A stretch of 64,000 bases of DNA from Curtobacterium sp. VKM Ac-2865 (GTDB lineage: Bacteria > Actinomycetota > Actinomycetes > Actinomycetales > Microbacteriaceae). Under the pieces are notes generated by a model. That model saw only the letters and a list, made by a program, of their open reading frames with translations, was not told where the DNA came from and searched no databases. The DNA lies in NCBI RefSeq assembly GCF_015350905.1, contig NZ_JADKRZ010000001.1:868001-932000 (forward strand). The letters run 5' to 3'. Within the stretch, counting starts at the first letter, position 1; each line of letters begins with the position of its first letter. Shown piece after piece: positions 1 through 9,089 of this stretch. The position numbers and the translations under genes are program-made.

Positions 1-573
1 GACGGCGCCGGACCGGTCCGAGGTGCCGTCGGGCAGGACCTGCTCGTTCGCCAGCACGGTCTGGTCCACCGGGTCCCAGTTCACCCAGCTGTCCTTGCGG
101 TAGGCCAGGCCTTTCTCGTACATCTTCAGGAACAGCCACTGGTTCCACTTGTAGTACTCGGGGTCCGAGGTGTGGATCTCCGTGGACCAGTCGAACGACG
201 GCGCGTAGCGCTTGAACGACGCCTTCTGCTGCGCGATGTTCGCGTAGGTCCAGTCCTTCGGGTCGACGCCGCGCTTGATCGCCGCGTTCTCCGCGGGCAG
301 GCCGAACGAGTCCCAGCCGATCGGGTGCAGGACGTTGAAGCCCTGCTGCCGCCAGTAGCGCGCCACGAAGTCGCCGAGCGCCCAGTTCTCCGCGTGGCCC
401 ATGTGCAGGTCCCCCGACGGGTACGGGAACATCTCGAGGATGTACTTCCGCGGACGACGGTCGTCAGGGTCGGCGGTGAAGAGGCCGAGCGCTTCCCAGC
501 GCCCCTGCCACTTGTCCTGGATGCGACGGAAGTCGTAGGCGTTCGGGTCCTCGACGTGCTGCTCGTTGGTCAC
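1..573 (-). CDS. leuS: Leucyl-tRNA synthetase, N-terminal part (cut by window edge)
   Basis: Class I aminoacyl-tRNA synthetase that charges tRNA-Leu in the cytoplasm. Only the first 191 codons are in the window; the rest lies to the left. The HIGH-type ATP-binding motif reads [16 protein letters not shown] at about residues 43-58, followed by [18 protein letters not shown], both typical of LeuS. The GTG start at 573 is preceded by GAGAG. The next gene upstream is cydC on the same strand, 100 bp away, with a -10-like box in the gap, so leuS probably has its own promoter. Identity is secure; nothing can be said about the editing or C-terminal domains. Confidence 0.95.
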   Translation of the reverse strand, partial: MTNEQHVEDPNAYDFRRIQDKWQGRWEALGLFTADPDDRRPRKYILEMFPYPSGDLHMGHAENWALGDFVARYWRQQGFNVLHPIGWDSFGLPAENAAIKRGVDPKDWTYANIAQQKASFKRYAPSFDWSTEIHTSDPEYYKWNQWLFLKMYEKGLAYRKDSWVNWDPVDQTVLANEQVLPDGTSDRSGAV

Positions 574-632
574 GGGGCTCTCAATCGGTCTGGAGGCGCG
601 GTGCAGGTCGCGCGGACGTGCGCCGGTCCCCA

Positions 633-638
633 AGATTA
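633..638 (-). promoter_or_regulatory. Putative leuS promoter -10 box
   Basis: TAATCT on the minus strand, 60 nt upstream of the leuS GTG, in the 100-bp gap after cydC. No convincing -35 is visible 16-18 nt upstream, so this rests on the -10 alone. Confidence 0.35.
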
Positions 639-673
639 CAAGGCCGGTGCGGCGGTGCGGGACACGGGAGCGC

Positions 674-2371
674 TCAGGCCACGATGCGGCCGTGCCGCAT
701 CCGCATCGTCCTGGTCACGAGCTCGGCCGGCACCGGCACGTGGGACACGACCAGAACGGTGCGCCCCGCGGCCTGGGCCGTGGCGACGAGGTCGCGGAGC
801 AGCGCGTCGCCGAGGTCGGGGTCGATGTCGGCCGTCGGTTCGTCGAGGACGAGCACGGGGAACGCGTGCAGCAGGGCACGGGCCAGTGCCAGCCGGTGCG
901 CCTGCCCGCCGGACAGCAACCCGCCGCGCTCCCCCACACCGGCGTCGAGGCCGCCCCGCCGCTCGACCCAGTCGCCGAGTCCGACCCGCGCCAGGACGTC
1001 GAGGAGTTCCTGGTCGGTGGCGGACTCCTTCGCGAAGAGCAGGTTCTGCCGGACCGACTGGTCGAACACGAACGGGTCCTGCTCGATCAGGCCGACGCGG
1101 GCGCGGACGGCGTCGGGGTGCATCGAGCGGGCCTCCACGCCGTCGAGCGTGTACGACCCCTCGTGGTCGACGAACCGGACCAGGGCGTCCACGAGGGTCG
1201 ACTTCCCCGCGCCGCTCGGGCCTTCGAGCACGACGACCTCGCCCGGCGCGAGGGTGAACGTGGCCCCGTCGACCGCGGCGACCTCGGACCCGGGCCAGCG
1301 CACGGTCAGGTCCCGGACCGCCAGCGTGACCGGGCCGTCGAGCACCAGGTCCGCCGGTGCCGCCTCGGCGTCGGGCTCCGGCACGATGCCGGCGGGCGTG
1401 GTCGCCGGGACGACGCGCTCCACCCGGTCGGCCGCCGCCCGCACCCGACGCAGCGTGAGCACGGCGAGGGGGACGGTGCCGACGACCTCGAACAGGGCGA
1501 GGGGCACGAAGACCGCGAGTGCCCAGAGCGGACCGCTGAGCGCCCCGGACACGACGGCCGGCGCGCCGACGGCCAGGATCCCCACGACGGCACCGCCGCC
1601 GATGAGCCCGACGAGCGCTCCGACGAGGGCCTCGACGCTGGCACGACGCCGGACGGCGCGGGTCACCCGGGCGTCGAGCGCGTCGATGTGCGCGAGCCGG
1701 TCGTCGAGCGTGCCGTACGCGGCGAAGACGTCGAGCGTCCGGACGGTGTCGAGCACCAGGTCGGCGACCCGGCCCCGGTCCGCCGCGGTCTCAGCGTCGC
1801 TGCGCCGGGCGATCGACGCCGTCACGACGGACCCGAGCGCCGCGGCGACGACGAGCGCGACGAGCAGGACGAGCGCTGCCGGCACCGACACCAGCCCGAC
1901 CGCCACGACCGACAGCACCGCCGTGACGCCCGCGGACACGAGCGGCCCGACGACCCGGATCGGCAGGTCCTGCAACCGGTCGGTGTCGGTCACGAGCCGC
2001 GTGAGCAGGTCTCCGCGACCGGTGGACCCGAGCCCGGCGGGGGCGACCGACGCCAGCCGCCGGTAGGTCTCGGTGCGGACGACGGCCAGCTGCCGGAACG
2101 AGGCGTCGTGCCCGGCGAGCCGGTCCACGTACCGCAGCGCCGCACGGCCGAGCGCGAAGGCCCGTACCCCGACCATCACCAGCGTCAGGTACAGGATCGG
2201 CGGGTGCTCGGCGGCGCGGGTGATGAGGTAGCCGCTCGCGGCCAGCAACGCGACCGCGCAGAGCGCGCTCAGGGCACCGGCGGCGACGGCCCGGCCCCAG
2301 CCCGGACCACGGGGCATGGCGAGCTGGAGGACGGAGCCGGCCAGGGCCTCCCGGCTGGTGACGCGGCTCAT
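674..2371 (-). CDS. cydC: Heterodimeric thiol ABC exporter subunit CydC
   Basis: ABC half-transporter of 565 aa. In the CydDC family it exports cysteine/glutathione to the periplasmic side and is needed to assemble cytochrome bd. Membrane helices occupy about residues 25-310. The nucleotide-binding domain has Walker [10 protein letters not shown] at 384-392, signature LSGGQ at 486-490 and Walker B VLVLDEP at 506-512. I chose the ATG at 2371 because it overlaps the cydD stop as ATGA and gives the usual family length; the open frame continues far upstream as a shadow of cydD. Last gene of the cydABDC operon. Confidence 0.93.
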   Translation of the reverse strand: MSRVTSREALAGSVLQLAMPRGPGWGRAVAAGALSALCAVALLAASGYLITRAAEHPPILYLTLVMVGVRAFALGRAALRYVDRLAGHDASFRQLAVVRTETYRRLASVAPAGLGSTGRGDLLTRLVTDTDRLQDLPIRVVGPLVSAGVTAVLSVVAVGLVSVPAALVLLVALVVAAALGSVVTASIARRSDAETAADRGRVADLVLDTVRTLDVFAAYGTLDDRLAHIDALDARVTRAVRRRASVEALVGALVGLIGGGAVVGILAVGAPAVVSGALSGPLWALAVFVPLALFEVVGTVPLAVLTLRRVRAAADRVERVVPATTPAGIVPEPDAEAAPADLVLDGPVTLAVRDLTVRWPGSEVAAVDGATFTLAPGEVVVLEGPSGAGKSTLVDALVRFVDHEGSYTLDGVEARSMHPDAVRARVGLIEQDPFVFDQSVRQNLLFAKESATDQELLDVLARVGLGDWVERRGGLDAGVGERGGLLSGGQAHRLALARALLHAFPVLVLDEPTADIDPDLGDALLRDLVATAQAAGRTVLVVSHVPVPAELVTRTMRMRHGRIVA

Positions 2372-4029
2372 GCGCGCGCCCCCTGCACCGATGTGGGGCG
2401 GCCGACGTCGAGGCGGACGTCGGCCGCCGCGATGACGGCGGGCCGGTGGCTGGCGACCACGACGACGGCACCGTCGTCGGCGAGCCGCCGGATGGTCCGG
2501 ACGACGTGGGCCTCGGCGTCGGCGTCCAGCGCGGAGGTCGGTTCGTCCAGCAGCACGAGTCGGGTGCCGGCGCGATCGTGCCGGTACAGCGCCCGGGCGA
2601 GGGTGACCCGCTGGGCCTGGCCGCCGGAGAGACCGGCTCCGCCGGACCCGACCTGGAGGCCCGGGTCGACTCCCAGCCCCGCCGCACCGAGCGCGCGTGT
2701 CACGGCGTCGGGCACGGGGGTCGCGCTGAGCGCGACGTTCTCGGCGATCGTGCCGCGGACGAGCCGGGGTCGCTGGTCGGACCAGCTGATGCGGTCGTCC
2801 CGCGTGGTGCCGGACTCGCCCGGCACGACGACCTGGCCCTCGTGGGGCAGGACCCCGCGGATCGCGGCGATGAGGCTCGACTTGCCGGAGCCGCTCGGCC
2901 CGGCGAGGACGACGATGGTGCCCCGGGCCGCGCGCAGGTCGACGGGGCCGATGACGACGTCGGGACGCCGGACGACGAGTCCGTCGAGCACCAGGGCGTC
3001 GGCGGCGGGCAGGGCGGAGGCGGTGCCGGCCGGTGCGCTGTGGCCGTCGTGCAGGGCGTGGTCGTCGTCGTCGAGGACGTCGAGCACGGCGGTCGAGGCC
3101 TCGACACCGTCCTGCGCCGCATGGAAGTCGGCGCCCACCTGCCGGATCGGCGCGAAGGCCTCCGGAGCCAGGACGAGCACGAACATCGCCGCACCGAGCC
3201 CGAGCGATCCGTCGACCAGCCGGATGCCGATCGTCACGGCGACCAGGGCGACGGACAGGCTCGCCGCGAGCTCGAGCGCAAACCCGCTGACGAACGAGAG
3301 CCGCAGGACGCCGAGGGTGCCACGGCGGTACTGGTCGGTGACCGTGGCGATGCGGCCGACCTGCCGCCGGGCCCGACCGAAGACCTTCAAGGTCGACAGG
3401 CCCTCGACGGCCTCGGTGAACGCGCCACCGAGGCGCGCGAGCGCGTCGGACTGTCGACGCTGCAGGCTCTGCGTGGCCAGGCCGATGAGGATCATGAACA
3501 CCGGGATGACGGGCAGGGCGCAGAGCACGATCAGCCCGCTCGTCAGGTCGCCGAGGCCGATCGCCACGAGCAGCACCGGGGTGGCGACGGCCGTCAGGGC
3601 GAGCTGTGGCAGGTACCGCCCGAAGTAGGCGTCGAGGGCGTCGAGCCCGGGTCCGAGCGTCGTCGCGAACCCGGCACTCGAACGCTCCGCGAGCCACCCG
3701 GGGCCGCGCTCGGCGGCGCGTTCCAGGACGGTCCGACGCAGTTCGCGCTTCACCGTCGCGGCTGCTCGCCCCGCCAGGTCGTCGGTCGCCCAGGCGGCGA
3801 CGGCGCGGAGTGCGACGGCTCCCCCGAGCAACCAGAGCGTCGGGACGAAGGCCCCGGGGACGACGCCGCCGTGGTGCACGGCGTCGACCACCTGGGTGAC
3901 CGCGGCCGCGATCCCCCATGCGATCGCGATGGTGGCCACGGTGCGGAGCAGCCCCGTGGCGGCGGCGGCCGCGATGAAGCCGCGCGCTGAGCGCGACAGG
4001 CGGAGCAGACGCGGGTCGAGCGGCTTCAT
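2368..4029 (-). CDS. cydD: Heterodimeric thiol ABC exporter subunit CydD
   Basis: Partner of CydC, 553 aa. Transmembrane helices lie in about residues 18-285, followed by an ABC ATPase with Walker A GPSGSGKSS at 377-385, LSGGQ at 467-471 and Walker B LVLLDEP at 491-497. It starts 11 nt after the cydB stop and its own stop overlaps cydC (ATGA), so the two halves are translationally coupled in equal amounts. Many actinobacteria fuse or pair cydD and cydC directly behind cydAB, as here. The ATG at 4029 begins MKPLDPRLLR; longer frames upstream lie inside cydB and are not real. Confidence 0.93.
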   Translation of the reverse strand: MKPLDPRLLRLSRSARGFIAAAAATGLLRTVATIAIAWGIAAAVTQVVDAVHHGGVVPGAFVPTLWLLGGAVALRAVAAWATDDLAGRAAATVKRELRRTVLERAAERGPGWLAERSSAGFATTLGPGLDALDAYFGRYLPQLALTAVATPVLLVAIGLGDLTSGLIVLCALPVIPVFMILIGLATQSLQRRQSDALARLGGAFTEAVEGLSTLKVFGRARRQVGRIATVTDQYRRGTLGVLRLSFVSGFALELAASLSVALVAVTIGIRLVDGSLGLGAAMFVLVLAPEAFAPIRQVGADFHAAQDGVEASTAVLDVLDDDDHALHDGHSAPAGTASALPAADALVLDGLVVRRPDVVIGPVDLRAARGTIVVLAGPSGSGKSSLIAAIRGVLPHEGQVVVPGESGTTRDDRISWSDQRPRLVRGTIAENVALSATPVPDAVTRALGAAGLGVDPGLQVGSGGAGLSGGQAQRVTLARALYRHDRAGTRLVLLDEPTSALDADAEAHVVRTIRRLADDGAVVVVASHRPAVIAAADVRLDVGRPTSVQGARA

Positions 4030-4040
4030 CGCGGGCCTGC

Positions 4041-5045
4041 CTAGTGCGCCGCGGCGGTGACGTGCGCCCGGGAGACGCGCTTGCGGAAGACCCAGTAGGT
4101 CCAGGCCTGGTAGGCGAACACGAGCGGCACGAAGATCAACGCCACCCAGCTCATCACCGTCAGGGTGTAGGTGCCGGACGAGGCGTTGGTCACCGTCAGG
4201 CTGTTCGCCGGGTCGACCGAGTCGGGCATCACGTTCGGGAAGATCGCGGTGAACATGGCGAGCACCACCGCGGCGATCGTCACGGCCATCAGCGTGAAGG
4301 CCCGGCCCTCGCGGCCCCAGGCGTTGCAGAGGACCGCGAGCACGAGCGCCAGTGCGGCGACGACTGAGCACACGAGCGACGCCGGGGTCGCCCGGACGAA
4401 GGCCATCGCGACCAGGAACAGCGCCGCGACGACGATCGTCAGGATGCCCGCACGGGTCGCCAGGCGCTTGGCCCGCTCGCGGATGTCGCCCTCGGTCTTC
4501 AGCGCGATGAACACGACGCCGTGCGTGAAGAACACGAGGAGCGTCGCCGCGCCGGTCAGCAGTGCGAAGGGGTTGAGGAGGTCGAACAGCGTGCCGGTGT
4601 AGTTGTGCCCGCTGTCCATCGGGATGCCGCGGACGACGTTGCCGAACGCGACGCCCCAGAGGAACGACGGGACGGCGCTGCCGACGATGATCATCAGGTC
4701 GAAGCGGCGCTTCCACGAGCGCTGCTTGTCCTGGTGGCGGTACTCGAACGACACCCCGCGGAGGATGAGCGCCGCCAGGATGAGCAGCAGCGCCAGGTAG
4801 AAGCCGGAGAACATCGTGGCGTACCACTCCGGGAACGCCGCGAACAGGCAGGCACCGGCGACGATGACCCAGGTCTCGTTGAGGTCCCAGACCGGGCCGA
4901 TCGTGTTGATCATGACGCGTCGGTCGGTGTCGTCCTTCCCGAGGAACGGCAGGGCCATGCCGACGCCGAAGTCGAAGCCGTCGAGCACGAAGTAGCCGAC
5001 GAAGAAGAGTCCGACGATCGCGAACCAGAGCACGGGCAGGTCCAT
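4041..5045 (-). CDS. cydB: Cytochrome bd ubiquinol/menaquinol oxidase subunit II
   Basis: Integral membrane subunit of the bd-type terminal oxidase, 334 aa, which supports respiration at low oxygen. The N-terminus (LPVLWFAIVGLFFVGYFVLD, then GFDFGV) is the characteristic CydB start, and about eight hydrophobic helices follow. The ATG at 5045 follows the cydA stop by one base, so translation is coupled. The length is normal for the family. Confidence 0.97.
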   Translation of the reverse strand: MDLPVLWFAIVGLFFVGYFVLDGFDFGVGMALPFLGKDDTDRRVMINTIGPVWDLNETWVIVAGACLFAAFPEWYATMFSGFYLALLLILAALILRGVSFEYRHQDKQRSWKRRFDLMIIVGSAVPSFLWGVAFGNVVRGIPMDSGHNYTGTLFDLLNPFALLTGAATLLVFFTHGVVFIALKTEGDIRERAKRLATRAGILTIVVAALFLVAMAFVRATPASLVCSVVAALALVLAVLCNAWGREGRAFTLMAVTIAAVVLAMFTAIFPNVMPDSVDPANSLTVTNASSGTYTLTVMSWVALIFVPLVFAYQAWTYWVFRKRVSRAHVTAAAH

Positions 5046-5046
5046 C

Positions 5047-6459
5047 TCAGTACACCGTCACTTCGTGCTTGACCTCGCCGGTCGTCTCGTCGACCTCGGC
5101 CGGGGCGGCGGGTCCCTCTTGTGCGACCTTCTTGATGAGTCGGAACTCGACGACCGCCAGGGACCCGTAGATGAGCGTGAACACGACCAGCGAGATGAGG
5201 ACCTCGAGCCCGGTCACGTTCGGTGAGACACCGTCGCTGGTCCGGAGCAGCCCGAACACGAGCCACGGCTGCCGGCCCATCTCGGTGAAGACCCAGCCCA
5301 TGATCATCGCGGCCATCGGCAGCGGCACCGCCCAGGTGGCGACCCGCCAGACCCAGCGCTGCTGGGGGAAGCGGCCCTTGCGGGTCAGCCAGAGCCCGGC
5401 CAGGGAGACCATGACGGCGCCCACGCCGAGAGCGATCATCCAGCGGAACGACCAGTACGTGACCCAGATGACCGGCTTGTAGTTGCCCGGGCCGTAGACC
5501 TGCGTGTACTGGGCCTGCAGGTCGTTGATGCCCTCGACCGTGCCGTTGAACGTGTGCGTGGAGAGGAACGAGAGCAGGTAGGGCACCCGGATCGAGAACA
5601 GCTCGTGGACCCCGTCCGGCGTGCCGAGGGTGAAGACCGAGAACGAGGCGTCCTTGCCGGTGGCGGTGTTGTACAGCGCCTCGGCCGCGGCCATCTTCAT
5701 CGGCTGGGTGTCGACCATGGTCAGGCCGAGCTGGTCGCCGGTGAGCACCGTCAGCGCGCCGGCCGCGACCATCGTCCACAGGCCGAACTTCAGCGCGGGC
5801 ATCATCGTCTCGAGGTTCTGGTTGCGGGCCAGGTGCCAGCTCGCCACCGCGATGACCACCCCGGCGGCGACCATGAAGCACGCGAACAGGGTGTGCGGGA
5901 AGGCGGCGAGGGCGACCTTGTTCGTCAGCACGGCCCAGATGTCGGTGAGCTCCGCGCGGCCCTTGGCTTCGTTGATGACGTAGCCGACCGGGTGCTGCAT
6001 GAACGCGTTCGCGGCGATGATGAAGTACGCCGACATGATCGTGCCGGCGCTGACGCACCACATGCTCGCGAGGTGCAGGCCCTTGGGCAGCCGGTCCCAG
6101 CCGAAGATCCAGACGCCGATGAAGGCCGCCTCGAAGAAGAACGCCAGGATGCCCTCGAGCGCGAGCGGAGCGCCGAACACGTCCCCGACGAAGCGGGAGT
6201 AGTTCGACCAGTTCATGCCGAACTGGAACTCCTGCACGATGCCGGTGACGACCCCCATCGCGAAGTTGATGAGGAAGACGCGGCCGAAGAACCGGGTGAG
6301 CTGCAGGTAGTGCGCCCGGCCCGTCCGGTACCACGCGGTCTGGAACGTCGCGACGACGACGGCCATGCCGATCGTCAGCGGGACGAACAGGAAGTGGTAG
6401 ATGGTCGTGAGGCCGAACTGCCACCGCGACAGGATCAGGGGATCGAGGATGTCGTTCAT
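5047..6459 (-). CDS. cydA: Cytochrome bd oxidase subunit I
   Basis: Catalytic quinol-oxidising, oxygen-reducing subunit, 470 aa. By alignment to the E. coli protein as I recall it, the haem ligands are H22, H189 and M341 (in FRWM), with E102 and E110 in the LEGILAFFFE helix and E393 in TEMGRQPW. The protein is about 50 residues shorter than E. coli CydA, consistent with the short Q-loop class found in Gram-positives. First gene of cydABDC. A 268-bp upstream region carries a promoter and two palindromes. Confidence 0.97.
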   Translation of the reverse strand: MNDILDPLILSRWQFGLTTIYHFLFVPLTIGMAVVVATFQTAWYRTGRAHYLQLTRFFGRVFLINFAMGVVTGIVQEFQFGMNWSNYSRFVGDVFGAPLALEGILAFFFEAAFIGVWIFGWDRLPKGLHLASMWCVSAGTIMSAYFIIAANAFMQHPVGYVINEAKGRAELTDIWAVLTNKVALAAFPHTLFACFMVAAGVVIAVASWHLARNQNLETMMPALKFGLWTMVAAGALTVLTGDQLGLTMVDTQPMKMAAAEALYNTATGKDASFSVFTLGTPDGVHELFSIRVPYLLSFLSTHTFNGTVEGINDLQAQYTQVYGPGNYKPVIWVTYWSFRWMIALGVGAVMVSLAGLWLTRKGRFPQQRWVWRVATWAVPLPMAAMIMGWVFTEMGRQPWLVFGLLRTSDGVSPNVTGLEVLISLVVFTLIYGSLAVVEFRLIKKVAQEGPAAPAEVDETTGEVKHEVTVY

Positions 6460-6560
6460 GCGGCGGTACCGGTCGGGAACGCCGCGCGCTGTTGAGGCAC
6501 GTCAGTTGCTTCCTGTGGAGGGGGTACTTCTGGTGGGTGTCACGCCCTCGGGACACCTCC

Positions 6561-6590
6561 ACGGTAGCGCTGCTGACGCCCGTTCGACAA
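6561..6590 (-). promoter_or_regulatory. Putative cydA promoter (-35 TTGTCG, -10 TACCGT)
   Basis: On the minus strand TTGTCG (6590-6585) is separated by 18 nt from TACCGT (6566-6561), about 100 nt upstream of the cydA ATG. This would leave a long leader. Within that leader GTGTC and GACAC form a loose inverted repeat. Confidence 0.5.
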
Positions 6591-6606
6591 GTTGTAGAAG
6601 CCTCGT

Positions 6607-6622
6607 CTGCACGAACGTGCAG
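6607..6622. promoter_or_regulatory. Palindromic operator candidate 1 upstream of cydA
   Basis: CTGCACGAACGTGCAG is a 7-bp inverted repeat around a 2-bp centre. It sits just upstream of the putative -35 box, where an activator would bind. It is not a CRP-type TGTGA-N6-TCACA or a Rex-type TTGTGAA site. Confidence 0.4.
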
Positions 6623-6632
6623 CGGCCCTGAT

Positions 6633-6648
6633 CGGCACAACCGTGCCG
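6633..6648. promoter_or_regulatory. Palindromic operator candidate 2 upstream of cydA
   Basis: CGGCACAACCGTGCCG is a 6-bp inverted repeat with a 4-bp centre. Its centre is 26 bp from that of the first palindrome, and it shares the GCAC...GTGC arms, suggesting a repeated binding site. Confidence 0.4.
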
Positions 6649-6668
6649 AACGGATGTGCTCCGGGAAC

Positions 6669-6706
6669 GACGACAGGCGCCGGGCTGATGCCCGACGCCT
6701 GTCGTC
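6669..6706 (-). terminator. Terminator hairpin of the ABC importer operon
   Basis: GACGACAGGCG pairs perfectly with CGCCTGTCGTC, then one mismatch, then five more pairs closing on a TGAT loop. It begins 22 bp past the substrate-binding protein stop. No T-run follows, as often in high-GC actinobacteria. Confidence 0.75.
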
Positions 6707-6727
6707 TGGAGGACGAGGACCCGCTGC

Positions 6728-7651
6728 CTACAGCAGGCCCTTGTCCGTCAGGAACTCCTTGGCGATGGTCGACGCCTTCTCCTTGTCGGCCGTGCTCTTG
6801 GCGTTCAGCGAGATGAGCTCGTCGGTCGTCAGGACCTTGCTCACCTTGTCGATGTCAGCAGCGGCCTTGTCGCTCACCTTGCTCGACACGACGGGCGTGA
6901 CGTTCTGCGGCAGGATCAGGTTCTTCGGGTCCGTCAGCGAGACGAAGTCGTTCGCCTTGATGCTCGGGTCCGCGCTGTAGATGTCGGCGAGCTGGACGGT
7001 GCCGTCCTTGAGGGCCTTCACGGTCAGGGCTCCGCCGGAGTCCTCGATCGCCTTGAAGTCGACGTCGACCCCGTACTCGGACTTCAGGCCGTTCGGCCCG
7101 TACGGCCGGGTCTGGAACTCGGAGTTGGCACCGACGGTGAGCGAGTCCTTGACCTTCGACAGGTCGGACAGGCTCGTGACGTCGTACTTCTCCGAGAAGG
7201 CCTTGGTGACGGTGTAGCTGTCCTGGTCGGTGGCCTCGGCGGAGTCGAGGGCACGGAGCCCCTTCGGCAGCGACTCCTTGAGCCCGGACGCGATCTCCGA
7301 CGCGGTCTTCGCGGTCGACTTCTTGTCGTAGTACTGCAGCAGGTTGCCGCTGTACTCCGGCATGACGTCGATGGCGCCCTTCTGCAGCTGCGGGAGGTAC
7401 ACCTCGCGCTGACCGATGTTGTAGTTGCGCTTGACGTCGAAGCCGTCCTTCTCGAGGACCTGGGCGTAGAGCTCGGCGATGATCTCGTTCGAGTAGTACT
7501 GCTGCGAGCCGATGACGATGGTCTTCGAGTCGGACGAGGCGCTCGAACCGCTGTCGAGCGGGTTGCTGGACGCGCAGCCGGCGAGGGCGGCGACGACGCC
7601 GACCGCCAGCGCGGCTGCGACGCCGACGCGGATCTTGGGTGCTGTGATCAC
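6728..7651 (-). CDS. Glycine betaine/choline/osmoprotectant ABC substrate-binding lipoprotein (OpuBC/OsmF type)
   Basis: Membrane-anchored receptor of 307 aa for quaternary-amine compatible solutes. It has a lipoprotein signal with lipobox LAGC and lipidated Cys26, then the OpuAC-like fold (KTIVIGSQQYYSNEIIAELY, later DVMPEYSGNLLQYY). I chose the GTG at 7651: it overlaps the upstream permease stop as GTGA and has GGAAGGAAA about 8 nt before it. Last gene of the ATPase-permease-permease-receptor operon, followed by a hairpin terminator. The ligand is not determined by sequence; betaine, choline, carnitine or ergothioneine-like compounds are all possible for this family. Confidence 0.85.
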   Translation of the reverse strand: MITAPKIRVGVAAALAVGVVAALAGCASSNPLDSGSSASSDSKTIVIGSQQYYSNEIIAELYAQVLEKDGFDVKRNYNIGQREVYLPQLQKGAIDVMPEYSGNLLQYYDKKSTAKTASEIASGLKESLPKGLRALDSAEATDQDSYTVTKAFSEKYDVTSLSDLSKVKDSLTVGANSEFQTRPYGPNGLKSEYGVDVDFKAIEDSGGALTVKALKDGTVQLADIYSADPSIKANDFVSLTDPKNLILPQNVTPVVSSKVSDKAAADIDKVSKVLTTDELISLNAKSTADKEKASTIAKEFLTDKGLL

Positions 7652-8376
7652 GAGGGGTTTCCTTCCGGGATGGGATTGCGGGCTCGCTCGCGCGATCCCT
7701 TGCGTCGCCCGGCTTCCCGGCCGGAGACGCCCGCGGGCACCACCACCCGTTGCAGCAGGGAGAAGACGATCTCGAACGCGATCGCGAGTGCGATCACGAG
7801 GATGGAGGCGCCGAGCATCATGGCGTAGTCCTGGGTCTTGAGCCCGAGGAACACGTACCCGCCGAGTCCGCCGGAACCGACGTAGGCGGCGAGCGTCGCG
7901 GTGGCCACGACCTGGAGCACGGCCGCACGGATGCCACCGATGAGCAGCGGGAGCCCGAGCGGGATCTCGACCTTCGACAGGATCTGCCAGCCGGTCATGC
8001 CCTGCGCGCGGGCGGCGTCGACCGTGACGGGGTCGACGGACTCGATGCCGGCGTAGGCACCGGCGAGCACCGAAGGGATCGCCAGGACGACGAGCGCCAG
8101 GAGCGGTGCCTGCAGGTTCACGCCGAGCAGCAGCCCGAACAGGGTCAGCACGCCGAGGGTCGGCAGGGCACGGATGCCGCCGGACAGGGCGATCGCGAGA
8201 CCACGGGCGCGACCGGTGTGGCCGATCAGGTAGCCGAGCGGCACCGCGATGACCGAGGCGATGAGCACCGCGAGCAATGAGATCCACACGTGCTCCCACA
8301 GCCGCGCGGGGATGGGGTTGAAGCCGGTGTAGTTGGCGGGGTCGAAGACCCAGCCGAAGGCCTGTCCGATGATCAC
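7648..8376 (-). CDS. Osmoprotectant ABC transporter permease (second)
   Basis: Inner-membrane permease, 242 aa, of the OpuBB/OpuBD (BPD_transp_1) type. About five to six hydrophobic helices are seen, with the cytoplasmic coupling-loop region near DAARAQGMTGWQILSKVEIP, the usual EAA-like motif that docks on the ATPase. The GTG start at 8376 overlaps the preceding permease stop (GTGA), and its own stop overlaps the receptor gene in the same way. The C-terminal tail is Arg-rich. Confidence 0.88.
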   Translation of the reverse strand: MIIGQAFGWVFDPANYTGFNPIPARLWEHVWISLLAVLIASVIAVPLGYLIGHTGRARGLAIALSGGIRALPTLGVLTLFGLLLGVNLQAPLLALVVLAIPSVLAGAYAGIESVDPVTVDAARAQGMTGWQILSKVEIPLGLPLLIGGIRAAVLQVVATATLAAYVGSGGLGGYVFLGLKTQDYAMMLGASILVIALAIAFEIVFSLLQRVVVPAGVSGREAGRRKGSRERARNPIPEGNPS

Positions 8377-9089
8377 GAGGCGACCTCCGCTGCCTGCAGC
8401 ACCCGACGGGCCTGGCGTCTGGACACGGACGTCTTCCGGGTCCAGGGCATGACCAGGCGTCCGAGCACCACGAGCAGGCCGTCGACCGCGAACGCGAGGA
8501 CGAGCACCATCACGATGCCGGCGACGATCTCCTCGGTGATGCCACGCCCGATGCCGTCGGTGAAGAGCGAGCCGAGGCTGGTGATCCCGAGGACCGCGCC
8601 GACGGTGGTGAGCGAGATCGTCGAGACGGCCACGACCCGCAGACCGGCGAGGAGCACCGGTCCGGCCAGGGGCAGGTCGACGCGGAAGAACCGCTGGACG
8701 CCCGAGTACCCCATCGCGGTGGCAGCCCCGGTCGTCGCGCTGTCGACGGACTCGAGCCCGTCGACCGTCGACCGGACCATGAGCGCCAGGCCGTACAGCG
8801 TCAGGCCGATCACGACGTTCGCGGGGTCCTGCAGGCCGGTGCCGATGAGGCTGGGCAGGGCGATGAAGAGCGGCAGCGACGGGATCGCGTAGAGCAGCCC
8901 GGCGAAGGTCACGATGCCGCCGCCGACGCCACGGGTGACGCGCTTGCTGCCGGGACGTCGGAGGCGGACGACGAGCCAGCCGATCGGGATCGACAGCACG
9001 AAGCTGATGACGATGGGCGGCAGGGCGATCGCCAGGTGCGCCACGGTGTCGTCCCCGATCGTGTCGAGGTTCGACAGCACCCAGTTCAC
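8373..9089 (-). CDS. Osmoprotectant ABC transporter permease (first)
   Basis: Permease of 238 aa, paralogous to the next gene. The N-terminus MNWVLSNLDTIGDDTVAHL leads into five to six helices, with the EAA-like loop around TAMGYSGVQRFFRVDLP. The GTG start at 9089 overlaps the ATPase stop. Two different permease genes indicate a heterodimeric channel, as in OpuC (OpuCB/OpuCD) systems. Confidence 0.88.
   Translation of the reverse strand: MNWVLSNLDTIGDDTVAHLAIALPPIVISFVLSIPIGWLVVRLRRPGSKRVTRGVGGGIVTFAGLLYAIPSLPLFIALPSLIGTGLQDPANVVIGLTLYGLALMVRSTVDGLESVDSATTGAATAMGYSGVQRFFRVDLPLAGPVLLAGLRVVAVSTISLTTVGAVLGITSLGSLFTDGIGRGITEEIVAGIVMVLVLAFAVDGLLVVLGRLVMPWTRKTSVSRRQARRVLQAAEVAS

Noticed and set aside
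566-3628. A 1020-codon plus-strand frame opposite cydDC
   Set aside because: Low-complexity Arg/Asp/Gly/Glu composition and full overlap with cydC and cydD on the other strand; an antisense shadow.
6460-6668. Rex or CRP operator upstream of cydA
   Set aside because: I looked for TTGTGAA-type and TGTGA-N6-TCACA sites; neither palindrome fits those consensuses.
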